A stretch of DNA of 64,000 nucleotides from Erwinia typographi (GCF_000773975.1 NZ_JRUQ01000051.1:62001-126000); one strand, 5' to 3'. Counted from the first letter of the stretch, positions 45,606 through 56,244 are shown. Numbers and translations are program-made. Notes: generated by a model not told the origin, from the sequence alone.

Positions 45606-45638
45606 AAAAATAACGGGCCGCTGGCGGCCCGTTTTGTG
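45606..45638. terminator. asnB terminator
   Basis: CGGGCCGC-TGG-CGGCCCG with T residues on the plus side and A residues (T on the minus strand) on the other, just beyond the asnB stop. Confidence 0.85.
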
Positions 45639-45653
45639 CTGCTCAATCGTTCG

Positions 45654-47321
45654 TTATTGATAGGCAGACTGATGAACGCCTACCGCACGACCTGAAGGAT
45701 CGTCCATGGTTTTGAACGCTTCGTCCCACTCAATGGCTTTCGCTGAAGAGCAAGCTACCGAAGGTCCGCCGGGTACGCATTCTGCGGCGCTTGGGACCGG
45801 GAACAGCTCTTCAAAGATTTCACGGTACAGATAGCCTTCTTTTGAGGTTGGCGTGTTGTACGGGAAACGAAAGTGGGCGGTCTGGAGCTGTTGGTCGCTA
45901 ACCTGTTTCGCCGCCACTTCTTTCAGCGTATCAATCCAGCTGTAGCCTACGCCGTCAGAGAACTGCTCTTTCTGGCGCCACGCCACGCTTTCCGGCAGAT
46001 AAGAGGAGAAGCATTCGCGCAGGATGTGTTTTTCCATCTTGCCGTTAGAGCCGCACATTTTATCCTGCGGGTTGATACGCATGGCCACGTCGAGGAATTT
46101 TTTATCCAGGAACGGCACGCGAGCTTCCACGCCCCAGGCAGACATCGCCTTGTTCGCACGGGCGCAGTCGAACATATGCAGCGCCAGCAGTTTACGCACG
46201 TTTTCTTCGTGGAACTCTTTCGCGTTCGGCGCTTTATGGAAGTACAGATAGCCGCCAAACACCTCGTCAGCACCTTCGCCAGACAGCACCATTTTAATGC
46301 CCATCGCTTTAATCTTGCGCGACATCAGATACATCGGCGTGGAGGCGCGGATGGTGGTCACGTCATAGGTCTCAATGTGGTAAATCACGTCGCGGATAGC
46401 GTCCAGACCTTCCTGCACGGTGAAGTGGATCTCGTGATGCACGGTACCCAGGTGTTCCGCAACGGATTTTGCCGCCTTCAGATCCGGCGACCCTTCAAGG
46501 CCAACGGCAAAGGAGTGCAGCTGAGGCCACCAGGCTTCGCTCTTGTCCTGATCTTCAATACGCTTGGCGGCATATTTCTTGGTCACGGCGGAGATGATCG
46601 AGGAGTCCAGTCCACCAGACAGCAGCACGCCGTAAGGAACGTCAGACATCAGGTGGCTTTTCACCGCCTCTTCCAGCGCATCCTTCAGGGCAACCGCATC
46701 GGTCTTGTTGTGTTCGACGGCTTCATAGCTGAACCAGTCGCGCTGCCAGTAGCGGCGAATTTCCCCGTCAGTGCTGGACATGTAGCTTCCCGGAGGGAAC
46801 TCTTTGATGGATTTGCATACCGGGACCAGCGCTTTCATTTCTGAGGCCACAAACAGGTTGCCATGCTCATCGTTGCCCATGTACAGCGGAATAATACCGA
46901 TGTGGTCACGGCCAATCAGCCAGGTTTTTTTCACGCTGTCATACAGAATAAACGCAAACATCCCCTGCAGGTCGTCGAGGAAGTCGACGCCCTTTTCCTG
47001 ATAGAGCGCGAGGATCACTTCACAGTCTGATTCGGTCTGGAATTCGTAGCGATCGCTCAACTGCGCGCGCAGCGCCTGGTGGTTGTAGATTTCACCGTTT
47101 ACCGCCAGAACATGGGTACGGGCTGCGTTGTACAGCGGCTGAGCGCCGTTGTTTACGTCAACAATGGACAGGCGCTCATGCGCCAGAATTGCGTGGTCGT
47201 CGGCATACACGCCTGACCAGTCCGGGCCGCGGTGGCGCATCAGACGGGAAAGCTCCAGCGCTTTCTTACGCAGTTCAACCGGATCGGTTTTGAGATCCAA
47301 AACGCCAAATATAGAACACAT
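45654..47321 (-). CDS. asnB: Asparagine synthetase B (glutamine-hydrolysing)
   Basis: A 555-residue enzyme making asparagine from aspartate, ATP and glutamine. The glutaminase domain starts with the nucleophile Cys2 (MCSIFGVLDL); the synthetase domain has the pyrophosphate loop LLSGGLDSSIISAV. The ATG at 47321 is fixed by the need for Cys2; the frame continues upstream to 47483 without being part of the enzyme. Length is as in E. coli. Confidence 0.98.
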   Translation of the reverse strand: MCSIFGVLDLKTDPVELRKKALELSRLMRHRGPDWSGVYADDHAILAHERLSIVDVNNGAQPLYNAARTHVLAVNGEIYNHQALRAQLSDRYEFQTESDCEVILALYQEKGVDFLDDLQGMFAFILYDSVKKTWLIGRDHIGIIPLYMGNDEHGNLFVASEMKALVPVCKSIKEFPPGSYMSSTDGEIRRYWQRDWFSYEAVEHNKTDAVALKDALEEAVKSHLMSDVPYGVLLSGGLDSSIISAVTKKYAAKRIEDQDKSEAWWPQLHSFAVGLEGSPDLKAAKSVAEHLGTVHHEIHFTVQEGLDAIRDVIYHIETYDVTTIRASTPMYLMSRKIKAMGIKMVLSGEGADEVFGGYLYFHKAPNAKEFHEENVRKLLALHMFDCARANKAMSAWGVEARVPFLDKKFLDVAMRINPQDKMCGSNGKMEKHILRECFSSYLPESVAWRQKEQFSDGVGYSWIDTLKEVAAKQVSDQQLQTAHFRFPYNTPTSKEGYLYREIFEELFPVPSAAECVPGGPSVACSSAKAIEWDEAFKTMDDPSGRAVGVHQSAYQ

Positions 47322-47572
47322 AGCTAACTCCCTTACGACATCCCTGAACGGTGATGATGATGGTTCGTGAATAACGGTGGCGACAATGTTCGCCCGATGC
47401 ATAAGAAAATGCTCTATATCATCGAAGTGAGCAAGTATTTTAGCCTTTTTATGAAAAATAGTATGTTGACCTGGATTAAACATTGATGAATCGACAGTGA
47501 ATGAGGGTTTTTATTGTTGTAACGATAAAGTTTTGGTAAAAGCGGTTAAGAAGTGAGCGGTGAGGAGGCAAT

Positions 47573-47597
47573 AAAAAGCCCGACGTGGGAGCCGGGC
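47573..47597 (-). terminator. nag operon terminator after nagD
   Basis: On the minus strand GCCCGGCTCCCACGTCGGGC is followed by five T residues, seven bases beyond the nagD stop. The asnB leader (47322-47572) shows no other gene. Confidence 0.85.
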
Positions 47598-47603
47598 CTG
47601 CTG

Positions 47604-48389
47604 TCAGATAATGTCGATGTCCGCCACCGAAGGATAAATCCAGCTCGGTCGGAAAGGCATGGCGTCCACGTCACTGAGCGTGGACACGCCCGACAGCACC
47701 AGCACGGTCTCCAGGCCAGCCTGGAAGCCAGCCAGAATATCCGTGCGCAGGTTATCGCCGACAATGACCGTTTCATCGGCATGAGCCTGCATCTTATTTA
47801 GCGCCGCGCGAATGATCCACGGACTGGGCTTGCCCACGTAAAATGGCTGGCGACCGGAGATCTTCTCTATACCGGCACAAAGCGCCCCGCAGCCGGGCAC
47901 AAATCCACGGGCATGGGTATCAGGGTTAGTGGCGATAAAGCGGGCGCCGTTGGCGACGAAAAAGGCGGCTTTATGCATCATCTCCCAGTTATAGGAGCGC
48001 GTTTCACCGACGATGACGAAGTCAGGATTGATATCGGTAATGGTGAATCCAGCCTTATACAGCTCGTGAATGAGCGCGCCTTCTCCGACGACGTAGGCTT
48101 TTTTCCCTTCCTGGCGGCGCAGAAAATCCGCTGTTGCCATCGCCGAGGTGTAAAAGACGCTGTCCGGCAGCTCGATTCCTGCGGAGGCAAAGCGGTTGGC
48201 GAGATCTAACGATGTCTGGGAAGGGTAGTTGGTGAGCACCACCAGAGGCATTCCTTTTTCCATGATCCGCTGCAGGAATTCATTGGCGCCGGGAACGGCG
48301 GTGTTGTCGTGCATCAGCACGCCATCTATATCGCAGATGACGCTTTTAATGCTGGTCTTTTCACTGTCCGTCAGGGTCAAAGCGCTCAT
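47604..48389 (-). CDS. nagD: NagD HAD phosphatase (UMP phosphatase)
   Basis: A 261-residue HAD-family phosphatase, in E. coli active on UMP and GMP, encoded last in the nag operon. Motif I DIDGVL, motif II LTNYPS and motif IV VGDNLRTDI are present. It carries about 11 residues more at the N-terminus than E. coli NagD. The ATG overlaps the nagC stop by one base (TAATG). Confidence 0.96.
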   Translation of the reverse strand: MSALTLTDSEKTSIKSVICDIDGVLMHDNTAVPGANEFLQRIMEKGMPLVVLTNYPSQTSLDLANRFASAGIELPDSVFYTSAMATADFLRRQEGKKAYVVGEGALIHELYKAGFTITDINPDFVIVGETRSYNWEMMHKAAFFVANGARFIATNPDTHARGFVPGCGALCAGIEKISGRQPFYVGKPSPWIIRAALNKMQAHADETVIVGDNLRTDILAGFQAGLETVLVLSGVSTLSDVDAMPFRPSWIYPSVADIDII

Positions 48390-49609
48390 TAACCTTCCAG
48401 TAAATGTTGTAAGAGGATGCCGTTAAGCATGGCACGTTTCGCCAGCGCAAAAGCGCCAATGGCTGAATTGTGATCGATTTCCGAGCGAACCACTGGCAGA
48501 TTCTTGCGGAAGGCTTTCAGCACCTGGGTGTTGATGCAGCCCTCAATGGCGGTCAGCAGCACTTTGTCGGCTTCGGTGATTTCACCGGCGATAACGACCT
48601 TTTGCGGATTAAACAGGTTGATGGCAATGGCTATCGCCTTGCCAAGATGGCGGCCAACATAGTCAATCACCTCTACAGCCAGCGCATCGCCGCGGTTGGC
48701 GGCTTTGCAAATCTGCGGCATATGGCAGTCATCAAGGGTGAGCGAGCTTGGATATCCCTGGGTCAGCAGGTGACGAACCCGGTTCTCAATCGCCCCGTTC
48801 GCCGCTATCGTTTCAAGGCAGCCAAAGTTACCGCAGTGACAGCGTTCGCCAAGGGGATCGACCTGAATATGGCCCAGCTCGCCGACGTTGCCGTTGCTGC
48901 CGAGGAAAATATGGCCGTTAGCGATGATGCCTGCGCCGGTTCCCCGATGAACGCGCACCAAAATGGAGTCTGCGCAGTCGCGCGACGCACCAAAATAGTG
49001 CTCCGCCAGGGCCAGGCTGCGGATATCGTGGCCGACAAAGCTGGTGACGTTAAAACGCTTTTGCAAGTTTGCCACCAGCGGCCAGTGATGAACGTGGATA
49101 TGCGGCATATAGCGAATCACGCCGTTATTAGGATCGACCAGACCGGGCAGGATCACCGAGATGGCGATCAGCTCGCGCACTTTGCGCTGATGCTGTTCGC
49201 TGAAGCTGGCGATAGCATTAAAAAGTGCGTTTTCCAGCGTTTCCTGGGTACGTTCCGGCAGCGCATAGTCTTCCTGCGCCAGCGACTTACCGCTCAGGTC
49301 AAACAGGGTCAGGGTGGCGTCGCTGCGGCCAAGCCGCACGCCGATGGCGTGAAAGCCGCGGGTCTCGGTAATAATAGAGATAGCGCGACGGCCTCCGGTA
49401 GAGGCCTGTTGATCCACTTCTTTGATTAATCCCCGCTCGATGAGCTGGCGGGTGATTTTAGTGACGCTGGCGGGGGCTAGCTGGCTGTGTTCAGCAATCT
49501 GAATGCGCGAAATCGGACCCTGCTGGTCGATAAGCCGGTAAACGGCCGCGCTGTTGAGTTGCTTAACAAGATCGACATTTCCTATTTGAGCCTGGCCGCC
49601 AGTGGTCAT
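48389..49609 (-). CDS. nagC: NagC GlcNAc-responsive repressor
   Basis: A 406-residue ROK-family regulator. N-terminal helix-turn-helix (IQIAEHSQLAPASVTKITRQLIERGL), sugar-binding ROK domain with DPLGERCHCGNFGCLE zinc motif. It binds GlcNAc-6-phosphate and then leaves its operators; operators for it are visible at nagB, nagE and chiP in this window. It starts seven bases after nagA. Confidence 0.97.
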   Translation of the reverse strand: MTTGGQAQIGNVDLVKQLNSAAVYRLIDQQGPISRIQIAEHSQLAPASVTKITRQLIERGLIKEVDQQASTGGRRAISIITETRGFHAIGVRLGRSDATLTLFDLSGKSLAQEDYALPERTQETLENALFNAIASFSEQHQRKVRELIAISVILPGLVDPNNGVIRYMPHIHVHHWPLVANLQKRFNVTSFVGHDIRSLALAEHYFGASRDCADSILVRVHRGTGAGIIANGHIFLGSNGNVGELGHIQVDPLGERCHCGNFGCLETIAANGAIENRVRHLLTQGYPSSLTLDDCHMPQICKAANRGDALAVEVIDYVGRHLGKAIAIAINLFNPQKVVIAGEITEADKVLLTAIEGCINTQVLKAFRKNLPVVRSEIDHNSAIGAFALAKRAMLNGILLQHLLEG

Positions 49610-49616
49610 TCAGTAT

Positions 49617-50765
49617 CTACTCGCTTAAGACTTCGTCACCATTAACGATAGTCTGGATTATTTTGTAGTCACGGGTGAAAACCGTCAGGTTAGCCACTTT
49701 TCCGGCCTCAACTGACCCTAATTTCTTCTCCACACCCATAGCCCGCGCCGGGTACAGCGTTGCCATTCGCAACGATTCGTCCAGTGAGATGCCAACGTGT
49801 TCGACGCTGTTCGCCACAGCTTCGATCATAGTCAGCGCGGAACCACTGAGCGTACCGTTCTCATCAACGCAGAGTCCATCACGATAGTATATTGTTTTTC
49901 CAGCAAAAATGAACTGGTCAATGGCGGCGCCCGCGGGCGCGGTCGCATCGGTCACCAGAATCAGCCGGTCGCCTTTAATCCGTTTGGCATTACGGATATT
50001 AGCGTAATGAACGTGCAGACCATCTGCAATAATGCCGGACCACACTTCTGGCGCATCAAACAGCGCGCCGATCAGACCCGGTTCGCGGCCGGTAATTGTC
50101 GGCATGGCATTATATAAATGTGTTGAGAAGCTAAGACCAGCGGCGATACCGCGGCGGGCTTCGTCATAGGTAGCGTGCGAGTGGCCGGCGGAGATGACAA
50201 TTCCGGCGTCACTCAGCTGACGGATGACCGCGCTGTCAACCTGCTCAGGGGCCAGGGTGATTTTGCTAATAACATCAGCATTGGCGCAGAGGAAATCTAC
50301 CAGCTCCGGATCGGGCAGGCGAATTAAGTCTGGATTGTGCGTGCCTGGCTTGCGCGGGCTCAGCCACGGACCTTCAAGGTGCAGACCGAGGGCTTTGTTA
50401 GCGTTCTGCGCCAGATAAGCGCGCATCACCTCGACCGCACGCTTCATCATTTCGTCGGTGCTGGTGATGAGCGTGGGCAGGAAGCTGGTGCAGCCGGATT
50501 TTTCATTCGCCTGCTGCATAATAGTCAGCGTTTCCACGCTCAGTGCATCAATGTCGTCATTGAACTGCACGCCGCCGCAGCCGTTGAGCTGTAGGTCAAT
50601 AAACCCAGGAGCAATGATTGCGCCACCCACGTCACGCGTTGCCACGCCGGCAGGAAGATCGCTCAGGGCGCAGACGCGCTCAATCAGGCCGTCAGCAATG
50701 ACAACGGCATAATTATCCAGTATTTCGTGGCCGGTATAGATACGGCCGTGGGTTAAAGCGTACAT
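49617..50765 (-). CDS. nagA: N-acetylglucosamine-6-phosphate deacetylase NagA
   Basis: A 382-residue metal-dependent amidohydrolase giving glucosamine-6-phosphate. Metal-ligand regions [27 protein letters not shown] and the catalytic Asp in [10 protein letters not shown] are intact. It stands between nagB and nagC; the product feeds NagB. Confidence 0.98.
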   Translation of the reverse strand: MYALTHGRIYTGHEILDNYAVVIADGLIERVCALSDLPAGVATRDVGGAIIAPGFIDLQLNGCGGVQFNDDIDALSVETLTIMQQANEKSGCTSFLPTLITSTDEMMKRAVEVMRAYLAQNANKALGLHLEGPWLSPRKPGTHNPDLIRLPDPELVDFLCANADVISKITLAPEQVDSAVIRQLSDAGIVISAGHSHATYDEARRGIAAGLSFSTHLYNAMPTITGREPGLIGALFDAPEVWSGIIADGLHVHYANIRNAKRIKGDRLILVTDATAPAGAAIDQFIFAGKTIYYRDGLCVDENGTLSGSALTMIEAVANSVEHVGISLDESLRMATLYPARAMGVEKKLGSVEAGKVANLTVFTRDYKIIQTIVNGDEVLSE

Positions 50766-50794
50766 AATGATCTCCTGACTATTGCCTGGGTGGC

Positions 50795-51595
50795 TTACAG
50801 ATTTTTTACGTTTTCCGCTTCCATTTCGCGGAAATACTTAACGGTTTTGACCTTCAGTTCCATGGTGGCCGGCTCATCGCAAACCACCACGGATTTGGCA
50901 TGCAATTGCAGGCAGCTGATGGTCCACATATGGTTGACGTTGCCTTCTACGGCGGCTTGCAGCGCCTGTGCCTTCACATGACCAATCACCAGAATCATCA
51001 CTTCTTCGGCATCTAACAGCGTACCCACGCCAACGGTTAAGGCGTATTTAGGCACCTGATCCACATCGCCATCGAAGAAGCGTGAATTGGCAACGCGAGT
51101 GTCATGGGTCAGCGTTTTGATGCGGGTACGAGAAGCCAGTGAAGAGGCTGGCTCATTGAAAGCGATGTGGCCGTCGTTGCCGACGCCGCCCATAAACAGA
51201 TTAATTTTGCCGTAAGAGCGGATCTTCTCTTCATACTGGCGACATTCTGCGTCAATATCGGGGGCATTACCATTCAGAAGATTGATATTTTCGGGTTGAA
51301 TATCAACATGATCGAAAAAGTTGCGGTACATAAAACTGTGATAGCTTTCAGGATGCTCTTTCGGCAGGCCAACGTACTCATCCATATTAAAGGTGACGAC
51401 ATTTTTAAAGCTAACCTGGCCCGCTTTATGCATATCGATTAAATGTTTGTAGGCTTCCAGCGGCGTGCCGCCGGTTGGCAGACCCAGCACAAAAGGGCGC
51501 TCAGCGGTCGGCTTGAAAGCATTAATGCGATTGACGATGTGGCGGGCAGCCCATTTTCCAACCTGGGTCGGGGTAGCCAAAGGAATCAGTCTCAT
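50795..51595 (-). CDS. nagB: Glucosamine-6-phosphate deaminase NagB
   Basis: A 266-residue enzyme converting glucosamine-6-phosphate to fructose-6-phosphate and ammonia. Conserved [16 protein letters not shown] and [14 protein letters not shown] carry the active-site Asp, Glu and His. A GAGGTGAT ribosome site precedes the ATG. It is the first gene of nagBACD and diverges from nagE. Confidence 0.98.
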   Translation of the reverse strand: MRLIPLATPTQVGKWAARHIVNRINAFKPTAERPFVLGLPTGGTPLEAYKHLIDMHKAGQVSFKNVVTFNMDEYVGLPKEHPESYHSFMYRNFFDHVDIQPENINLLNGNAPDIDAECRQYEEKIRSYGKINLFMGGVGNDGHIAFNEPASSLASRTRIKTLTHDTRVANSRFFDGDVDQVPKYALTVGVGTLLDAEEVMILVIGHVKAQALQAAVEGNVNHMWTISCLQLHAKSVVVCDEPATMELKVKTVKYFREMEAENVKNL

Positions 51596-51705
51596 GTATC
51601 ACCTCATTTCAGTAAATGTTAAAGGGGGTAAGACGGTCTTTATGGTGCAGGCTCGCTAAGCGTAACGCGTCCTGTCCACACTCTGCGAGGGATAAATCCG
51701 CCTTG

Positions 51706-51726
51706 ATAATTCGGATCATAAAATAA
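51706..51726 (-). promoter_or_regulatory. NagC operator on the nagB side
   Basis: On the minus strand TTATTTTATGATCCGAATTAT matches the nagE operator at 14 of 21 positions, with the same AT-rich arms and central CGAATTA. Centre-to-centre distance to the nagE operator is 94 bp, about nine helical turns. Confidence 0.65.
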
Positions 51727-51771
51727 GTTTGTGATGATAGCCAGACTCACGCCGACTATAATGCGTATTTT

Positions 51772-51787
51772 GGTGATAAAAGTCACA
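51772..51787 (+). promoter_or_regulatory. CRP-cAMP site between nagB and nagE
   Basis: GGTGA-TAAAAG-TCACA, one mismatch from TGTGA-N6-TCACA. Its centre lies about 61 bp upstream of the predicted nagE start point, the normal class I activating position. Confidence 0.8.
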
Positions 51788-51799
51788 AACAGAGCGCTT

Positions 51800-51834
51800 T
51801 TAATTTGCGAAGCGAATTAATTTTTTTCTACACT
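51800..51834 (+). promoter_or_regulatory. nagE promoter with overlapping NagC operator
   Basis: The palindromic operator TTAATTTGCGAAGCGAATTAA (51800-51820) overlaps the -35 TTGCGA (51805-51810); the -10 is TACACT (51829-51834) after an 18-base spacer. NagC binding would directly block RNA polymerase. Confidence 0.8.
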
Positions 51835-51930
51835 CCGTACCGTGGTTTGACTGTCATTCAGAAACCAATTAGCCGTGATAAAAACAGAAAACGGCTATTT
51901 GCGCCTTAACGGGTCTCAAGGGGGAAGGTA

Positions 51931-53955
51931 ATGTTAGGTTATTTACAAAAAGTAGGACGGGCGCTGATGGTGCCGGTAGCAACGCTGCCAGCCGCTGCGA
52001 TCCTGATGGGGATCGGTTACTGGCTGGATCCCGACGCGTGGGGTGCAGGCAATGCTCTGGCTGCACTGTTCATTAAATCCGGTTCCGCAATCATTGAAAA
52101 CATGTCCGTGCTGTTCGCCATCGGTGTGGCTTACGGCATGTCAAAAGATAAGGACGGCGCGGCGGCGCTGACCGGTTTTGTGGGATTTCTGGTGGTGACC
52201 ACGCTGTGTTCACCGGCGGCGGTCTCGATGATCCAGAAAATTCCTGTCGACCAGGTGCCGGCGGCTTTCGGCAAAATCAACAACCAGTTTGTGGGTATCC
52301 TGGTGGGGATTATCTCTGCGGAAGTGTATAACCGCTTCAGTCACGTAGAGCTTCCCAAAGCGCTTTCCTTCTTTAGTGGTCGTCGCCTGGTGCCGATTCT
52401 GGTCTCCTTCCTGATGATCCTGATCGCCTTCATCCTGATGTATATCTGGCCGATTATCTTCGGTGGTCTGGTGAGCTTCGGTGAAAGCATTCAAAAGCTG
52501 GGTTCCGTTGGCGCTGGCGTCTACGCCTTCTTTAACCGCTTGCTGATCCCGGTTGGTCTGCATCACGCCCTGAACTCGGTATTCTGGTTCGACGTGGCGG
52601 GCATCAACGACATTCCAAACTTCCTGGGCGGCGCTGAGTCGATTCAGAGTGGTAAAGGCATTGTCGGCATTACCGGTCGTTATCAGGCTGGCTTCTTCCC
52701 GATTATGATGTTCGGTTTGCCTGGCGCCGCGCTGGCTATTTACCATTGCGCTCGCCCGGAAAACCGCGCCAAAGTCGGTGGTATTATGCTGGCCGCCGCC
52801 TTTGCCGCCTTCTTTACCGGGATTACTGAGCCGCTGGAATTCTCCTTCATGTTTGTGGCGCCGGTTCTGTATGTCATCCATGCGGTACTGACCGGGCTCT
52901 CGGTGTTTATCGCGGCAAGTATGCACTGGATTGCTGGCTTCGGCTTCAGCGCCGGGCTGGTGGATATGGTGCTCTCGACGCGAAATCCGCTGGCGACGCA
53001 CTGGTACATGCTGATCCCGCAGGGGCTGGTATTCTTCGTTATCTACTACGTGGTGTTCCGCTTCACCATCAAAAAATTCAACCTGATGACGCCGGGCCGC
53101 GAGCTTTCCGTCGATGGTGATGAAAGCGATGGTTATGACGTGAACGTTGACGCCGCTGGCAACAAAGAGTCCGAAACCGAATCTCTTGCGCGTCGTTATA
53201 TCGGCGCGGTAGGCGGCTCGGAAAACCTGACCAGCATTGATGCCTGTATTACCCGCCTGCGCCTCAACGTGAAGGACAGCGGCGCGGTCAATGAATCGGT
53301 GGCGAAACGCCTCGGTGCTTCGGGCGTGATTCGCCTGAATAAGCAGAGCGTGCAGATTATCGTCGGCACTCGTGCTGAAACCATTGCTTCAGCGATGAAA
53401 ACGGTGCTGGGCAAAGGTCCGGTGGCGGCCTCAGGCGTTTCTTCCGTGCCGGTAGAACCCTCAGCTCCTCAGGCTGTTCCTAATGTGGCTAAAGGCATTA
53501 TTGCTACGTTAGTTGCGCCAGTGAGCGGTGAGGTTGTGGCGCTGGATCAGGTGCCGGATGAAGCTTTCGCCAGCAAAGCCGTCGGCGATGGCCTGGCTAT
53601 TAAGCCAACCAGCAGCACGGTCGTCTCTCCGGCTGCCGGTACCGTAGTGAAAATTTTCAATACCAACCATGCTTTCTGTCTGGAAACGGAAAAAGGCGTG
53701 GAGGTGGTGGTGCACATGGGGCTGGATACCGTGGCGCTTGCCGGAAAAGGTTTCACTCGTCTGGTGGAAGAAGGTGCGCAGGTTACCGCTGGTCAGCCCG
53801 TTCTCGAAATGGATCTGGCGTTCCTGAATGCCAATGCCCGCTCAATGATTAGCCCGGTCGTGGTCAGTAATATTGACGACTTCAGCGGTATCACGCTGGT
53901 AGCGGGTGAAACCGTTGTGGCAGGTGAAAGCCGCCTGTACGAAATTAACGGCTAG
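51931..53955 (+). CDS. nagE: PTS N-acetylglucosamine transporter NagE (EIICBA)
   Basis: A 674-residue fusion of three PTS domains. IIC membrane channel (about residues 1-375), IIB (about 420-490, phosphorylated Cys in SIDACITRLRLNV) and IIA (about 530-665, phosphorylated His in GVEVVVHMGLDTVAL). It imports and phosphorylates GlcNAc to GlcNAc-6-phosphate, the substrate of NagA. Slightly longer than E. coli NagE (648) because of the IIC-IIB and IIB-IIA linkers, the latter Ala/Pro/Val-rich. AAGGGGGAAGG precedes the ATG. Confidence 0.98.
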   Translation: MLGYLQKVGRALMVPVATLPAAAILMGIGYWLDPDAWGAGNALAALFIKSGSAIIENMSVLFAIGVAYGMSKDKDGAAALTGFVGFLVVTTLCSPAAVSMIQKIPVDQVPAAFGKINNQFVGILVGIISAEVYNRFSHVELPKALSFFSGRRLVPILVSFLMILIAFILMYIWPIIFGGLVSFGESIQKLGSVGAGVYAFFNRLLIPVGLHHALNSVFWFDVAGINDIPNFLGGAESIQSGKGIVGITGRYQAGFFPIMMFGLPGAALAIYHCARPENRAKVGGIMLAAAFAAFFTGITEPLEFSFMFVAPVLYVIHAVLTGLSVFIAASMHWIAGFGFSAGLVDMVLSTRNPLATHWYMLIPQGLVFFVIYYVVFRFTIKKFNLMTPGRELSVDGDESDGYDVNVDAAGNKESETESLARRYIGAVGGSENLTSIDACITRLRLNVKDSGAVNESVAKRLGASGVIRLNKQSVQIIVGTRAETIASAMKTVLGKGPVAASGVSSVPVEPSAPQAVPNVAKGIIATLVAPVSGEVVALDQVPDEAFASKAVGDGLAIKPTSSTVVSPAAGTVVKIFNTNHAFCLETEKGVEVVVHMGLDTVALAGKGFTRLVEEGAQVTAGQPVLEMDLAFLNANARSMISPVVVSNIDDFSGITLVAGETVVAGESRLYEING

Positions 53956-53977
53956 CGTCTGATTGCGTTACAATGCA

Positions 53978-54007
53978 GGGGTGGGAAGCAATTCCCACCC
54001 TTTTTTT
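53978..54007 (+). terminator. nagE terminator
   Basis: GGGGTGGGA and TCCCACCC form a stem followed by seven T residues, 20 bases past the nagE stop. Confidence 0.92.
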
Positions 54008-54109
54008 ATTGAATTCCCCTAACAAACGGTTGTTTCCCTTCCCGGCTTTGTGGATCATACTCCGTTATTTAACGCACTACTTATGCTTAGCATTACTGAG
54101 GAAATTAAG

Positions 54110-55777
54110 ATGAGTGAGGCAGAAGCCCGCCCAACTAACTTTATTCGTCAGATCATCGACGAAGATCTGGCGACCGGTAAACATGCCAGCGTGCATACCC
54201 GCTTCCCGCCGGAACCGAATGGCTATCTGCACATTGGCCATGCCAAATCAATTTGCCTCAACTTTGGTATTGCGCAAGATTATCAGGGCCAGTGTAACCT
54301 GCGTTTTGATGACACCAACCCGGTCAAAGAAGATCTGGAGTATGTTGAGTCGATTAAGCATGACGTGCAGTGGCTGGGCTTCGAGTGGACCGGCAATGTC
54401 CGCTACTCTTCTGACTATTTCGACCAGCTGCATCACTATGCCGTGGAGCTGATTAACAAAGGCCTGGCCTATGTAGACGAGCTGAGCCCTGAACAAATTC
54501 GTGAATATCGCGGCACGCTGACGGCGCCGGGCAGAAACAGCCCGTATCGCGATCGCAGCGTTGCAGAGAATCTGGCGCTGTTTGAAAAAATGCGCAGCGG
54601 AGAGTTTGCCGAGGGCACCGCCTGCCTGCGTGCAAAAATTGATATGGCTTCCAGCTTTATCGTCATGCGCGATCCGGTGCTGTACCGCATCAAATTTGCC
54701 GAGCACCATCAGACCGGCAACAAGTGGTGCATCTATCCAATGTATGATTTTACCCACTGCATTTCCGATGCGCTGGAAGGCATTACGCATTCACTCTGTA
54801 CGCTGGAGTTTCAGGACAACCGCCGTCTGTATGACTGGGTGCTGGATAACATCACTATTCCAGCGCATCCGCGTCAGTACGAATTCTCTCGTCTGAATCT
54901 TGAATACGCCATTATGTCCAAGCGCAAGCTTAACCTGCTGGTGACAGAGAAGGTGGTGGAAGGGTGGGACGACCCGCGTATGCTGACCGTTTCAGGTCTG
55001 CGTCGCCGCGGCTACACCGCAGGCTCTATCCGTGAGTTTTGCCGCCGCATTGGCGTTACCAAGCAGGATAACATCGTTGAGATGGCCTCTCTGGAGTCCT
55101 GCATCCGTGACGATCTGAATGAAAATGCCCCGCGCGCGATGGCGGTGATGGACCCGGTTAAGCTGGTGATTGAAAACCTGCCGGCTAACTATGAAGAGAT
55201 CATTTCCATGCCTAACCATCCGAACAAGCCGGAAATGGGCACGCGTGAAGTGCCGTTCAGCCGTGAAATTTATATCGACCGCGCGGATTTCCGTGAGGAA
55301 GCGAACAAACAATATAAGCGCCTGGTACTGGGTAAAGAAGTGCGTTTGCGTAATGCCTACGTCATTAAAGCCGAACGCGTAGCGAAGGACGAAGAGGGCA
55401 ATATTACCTGCCTGTTCTGTACCTGCGATACCGACACGCTGAGTAAAGACCCTGCGGATGGCCGCAAAGTAAAAGGCGTTATTCACTGGGTTTCTGCGGA
55501 GCACGCGCTGCCAGCGGAATTCCGCCTCTACGATCGTTTGTTCAGCGTGGCGAACCCAGGCGCGGCGGAGGATTTCCTGACCACCATCAACCCTGAGTCG
55601 CTGGTGATCCGTCAGGGCTTTGTCGAGCGAGGTTTGCAGCAGGCTGAAGCTGGCAGTCCTTATCAGTTCGAGCGTGAAGGCTACTTCTGCGCGGACAGCC
55701 TTTACTCCAGCGCTGGTCATCTGGTCTTTAACCGTACCGTAGGACTGCGTGATACCTGGGCGAAAGCGGGCGAATAA
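54110..55777 (+). CDS. glnS: Glutaminyl-tRNA synthetase
   Basis: A 555-residue class I synthetase. HIGH motif [10 protein letters not shown] and MSK motif IMSKRKL are present; the C-terminal anticodon-binding beta-barrels follow. The ATG at 54110 ([13 protein letters not shown]) gives the E. coli length; the frame to 54050 is unsupported. The four tRNA-Gln genes it charges lie about 9 kb upstream. Confidence 0.98.
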   Translation: MSEAEARPTNFIRQIIDEDLATGKHASVHTRFPPEPNGYLHIGHAKSICLNFGIAQDYQGQCNLRFDDTNPVKEDLEYVESIKHDVQWLGFEWTGNVRYSSDYFDQLHHYAVELINKGLAYVDELSPEQIREYRGTLTAPGRNSPYRDRSVAENLALFEKMRSGEFAEGTACLRAKIDMASSFIVMRDPVLYRIKFAEHHQTGNKWCIYPMYDFTHCISDALEGITHSLCTLEFQDNRRLYDWVLDNITIPAHPRQYEFSRLNLEYAIMSKRKLNLLVTEKVVEGWDDPRMLTVSGLRRRGYTAGSIREFCRRIGVTKQDNIVEMASLESCIRDDLNENAPRAMAVMDPVKLVIENLPANYEEIISMPNHPNKPEMGTREVPFSREIYIDRADFREEANKQYKRLVLGKEVRLRNAYVIKAERVAKDEEGNITCLFCTCDTDTLSKDPADGRKVKGVIHWVSAEHALPAEFRLYDRLFSVANPGAAEDFLTTINPESLVIRQGFVERGLQQAEAGSPYQFEREGYFCADSLYSSAGHLVFNRTVGLRDTWAKAGE

Positions 55778-55798
55778 CTTGTACTCGCTATAGTAAAA

Positions 55799-55825
55799 AC
55801 GCAGCCTATGGTCTGCGTTTTTTTT
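55799..55825 (+). terminator. glnS terminator
   Basis: ACGCAG-loop-CTGCGT followed by eight T residues, directly after glnS. Confidence 0.9.
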
Positions 55826-56125
55826 AATTTAAAGTCACCGGCTATGTAGATAGGGTGAAAACTTATTTTCTACATCCTGCTGGCCATTTACAGGAAATCC
55901 AACTTATTAAGTTTTTCTGAATTTCAGATGTTCAATTATTACCAATAAAATTGGTTAATGGTATGTTGTTTTATTGTGGTGTCAGAGTGTTAATTAATGA
56001 TATTTTCTTAATAAGATTGTCGTGGGTTATTAGTGATGTCCTCCTTTCCTCTCTCCGTGCTAATTATTAATTTTTCTTTTTATGTGTCTTTCGTCATGTT
56101 TCTTCACCATAATGGGAAATAATGA

Positions 56126-56154
56126 TTGATAATTCGCGTCGCGAAAAATACTAT
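56126..56154 (+). promoter_or_regulatory. chiP promoter with NagC operator in the spacer
   Basis: -35 TTGATA (56126-56131), 17-base spacer, -10 TACTAT (56149-56154). The spacer is filled by the palindrome TTCGCG-T-CGCGAA (56133-56145) with AT-rich flanks, matching the NagC site pattern. A weak CRP-like sequence, TGTGTCTTTCGTCATG, lies at 56083-56098, about 70 bp upstream of the start point. The remainder of 55826-56244 shows no gene. Confidence 0.78.
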
Positions 56155-56244
56155 CTTTGTGAGATGGCATGTTTAATACCACTCGCTTAAAAACTGATAT
56201 TTTCCTAATAGCACAATATTACTCTTATGGAAGAGGGAATTTTT

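Noticed and set aside
45873-46844. 323-residue open frame on the plus strand
   Set aside because: Antisense to asnB; composition rich in His, Phe, Arg and Val typical of shadow frames.
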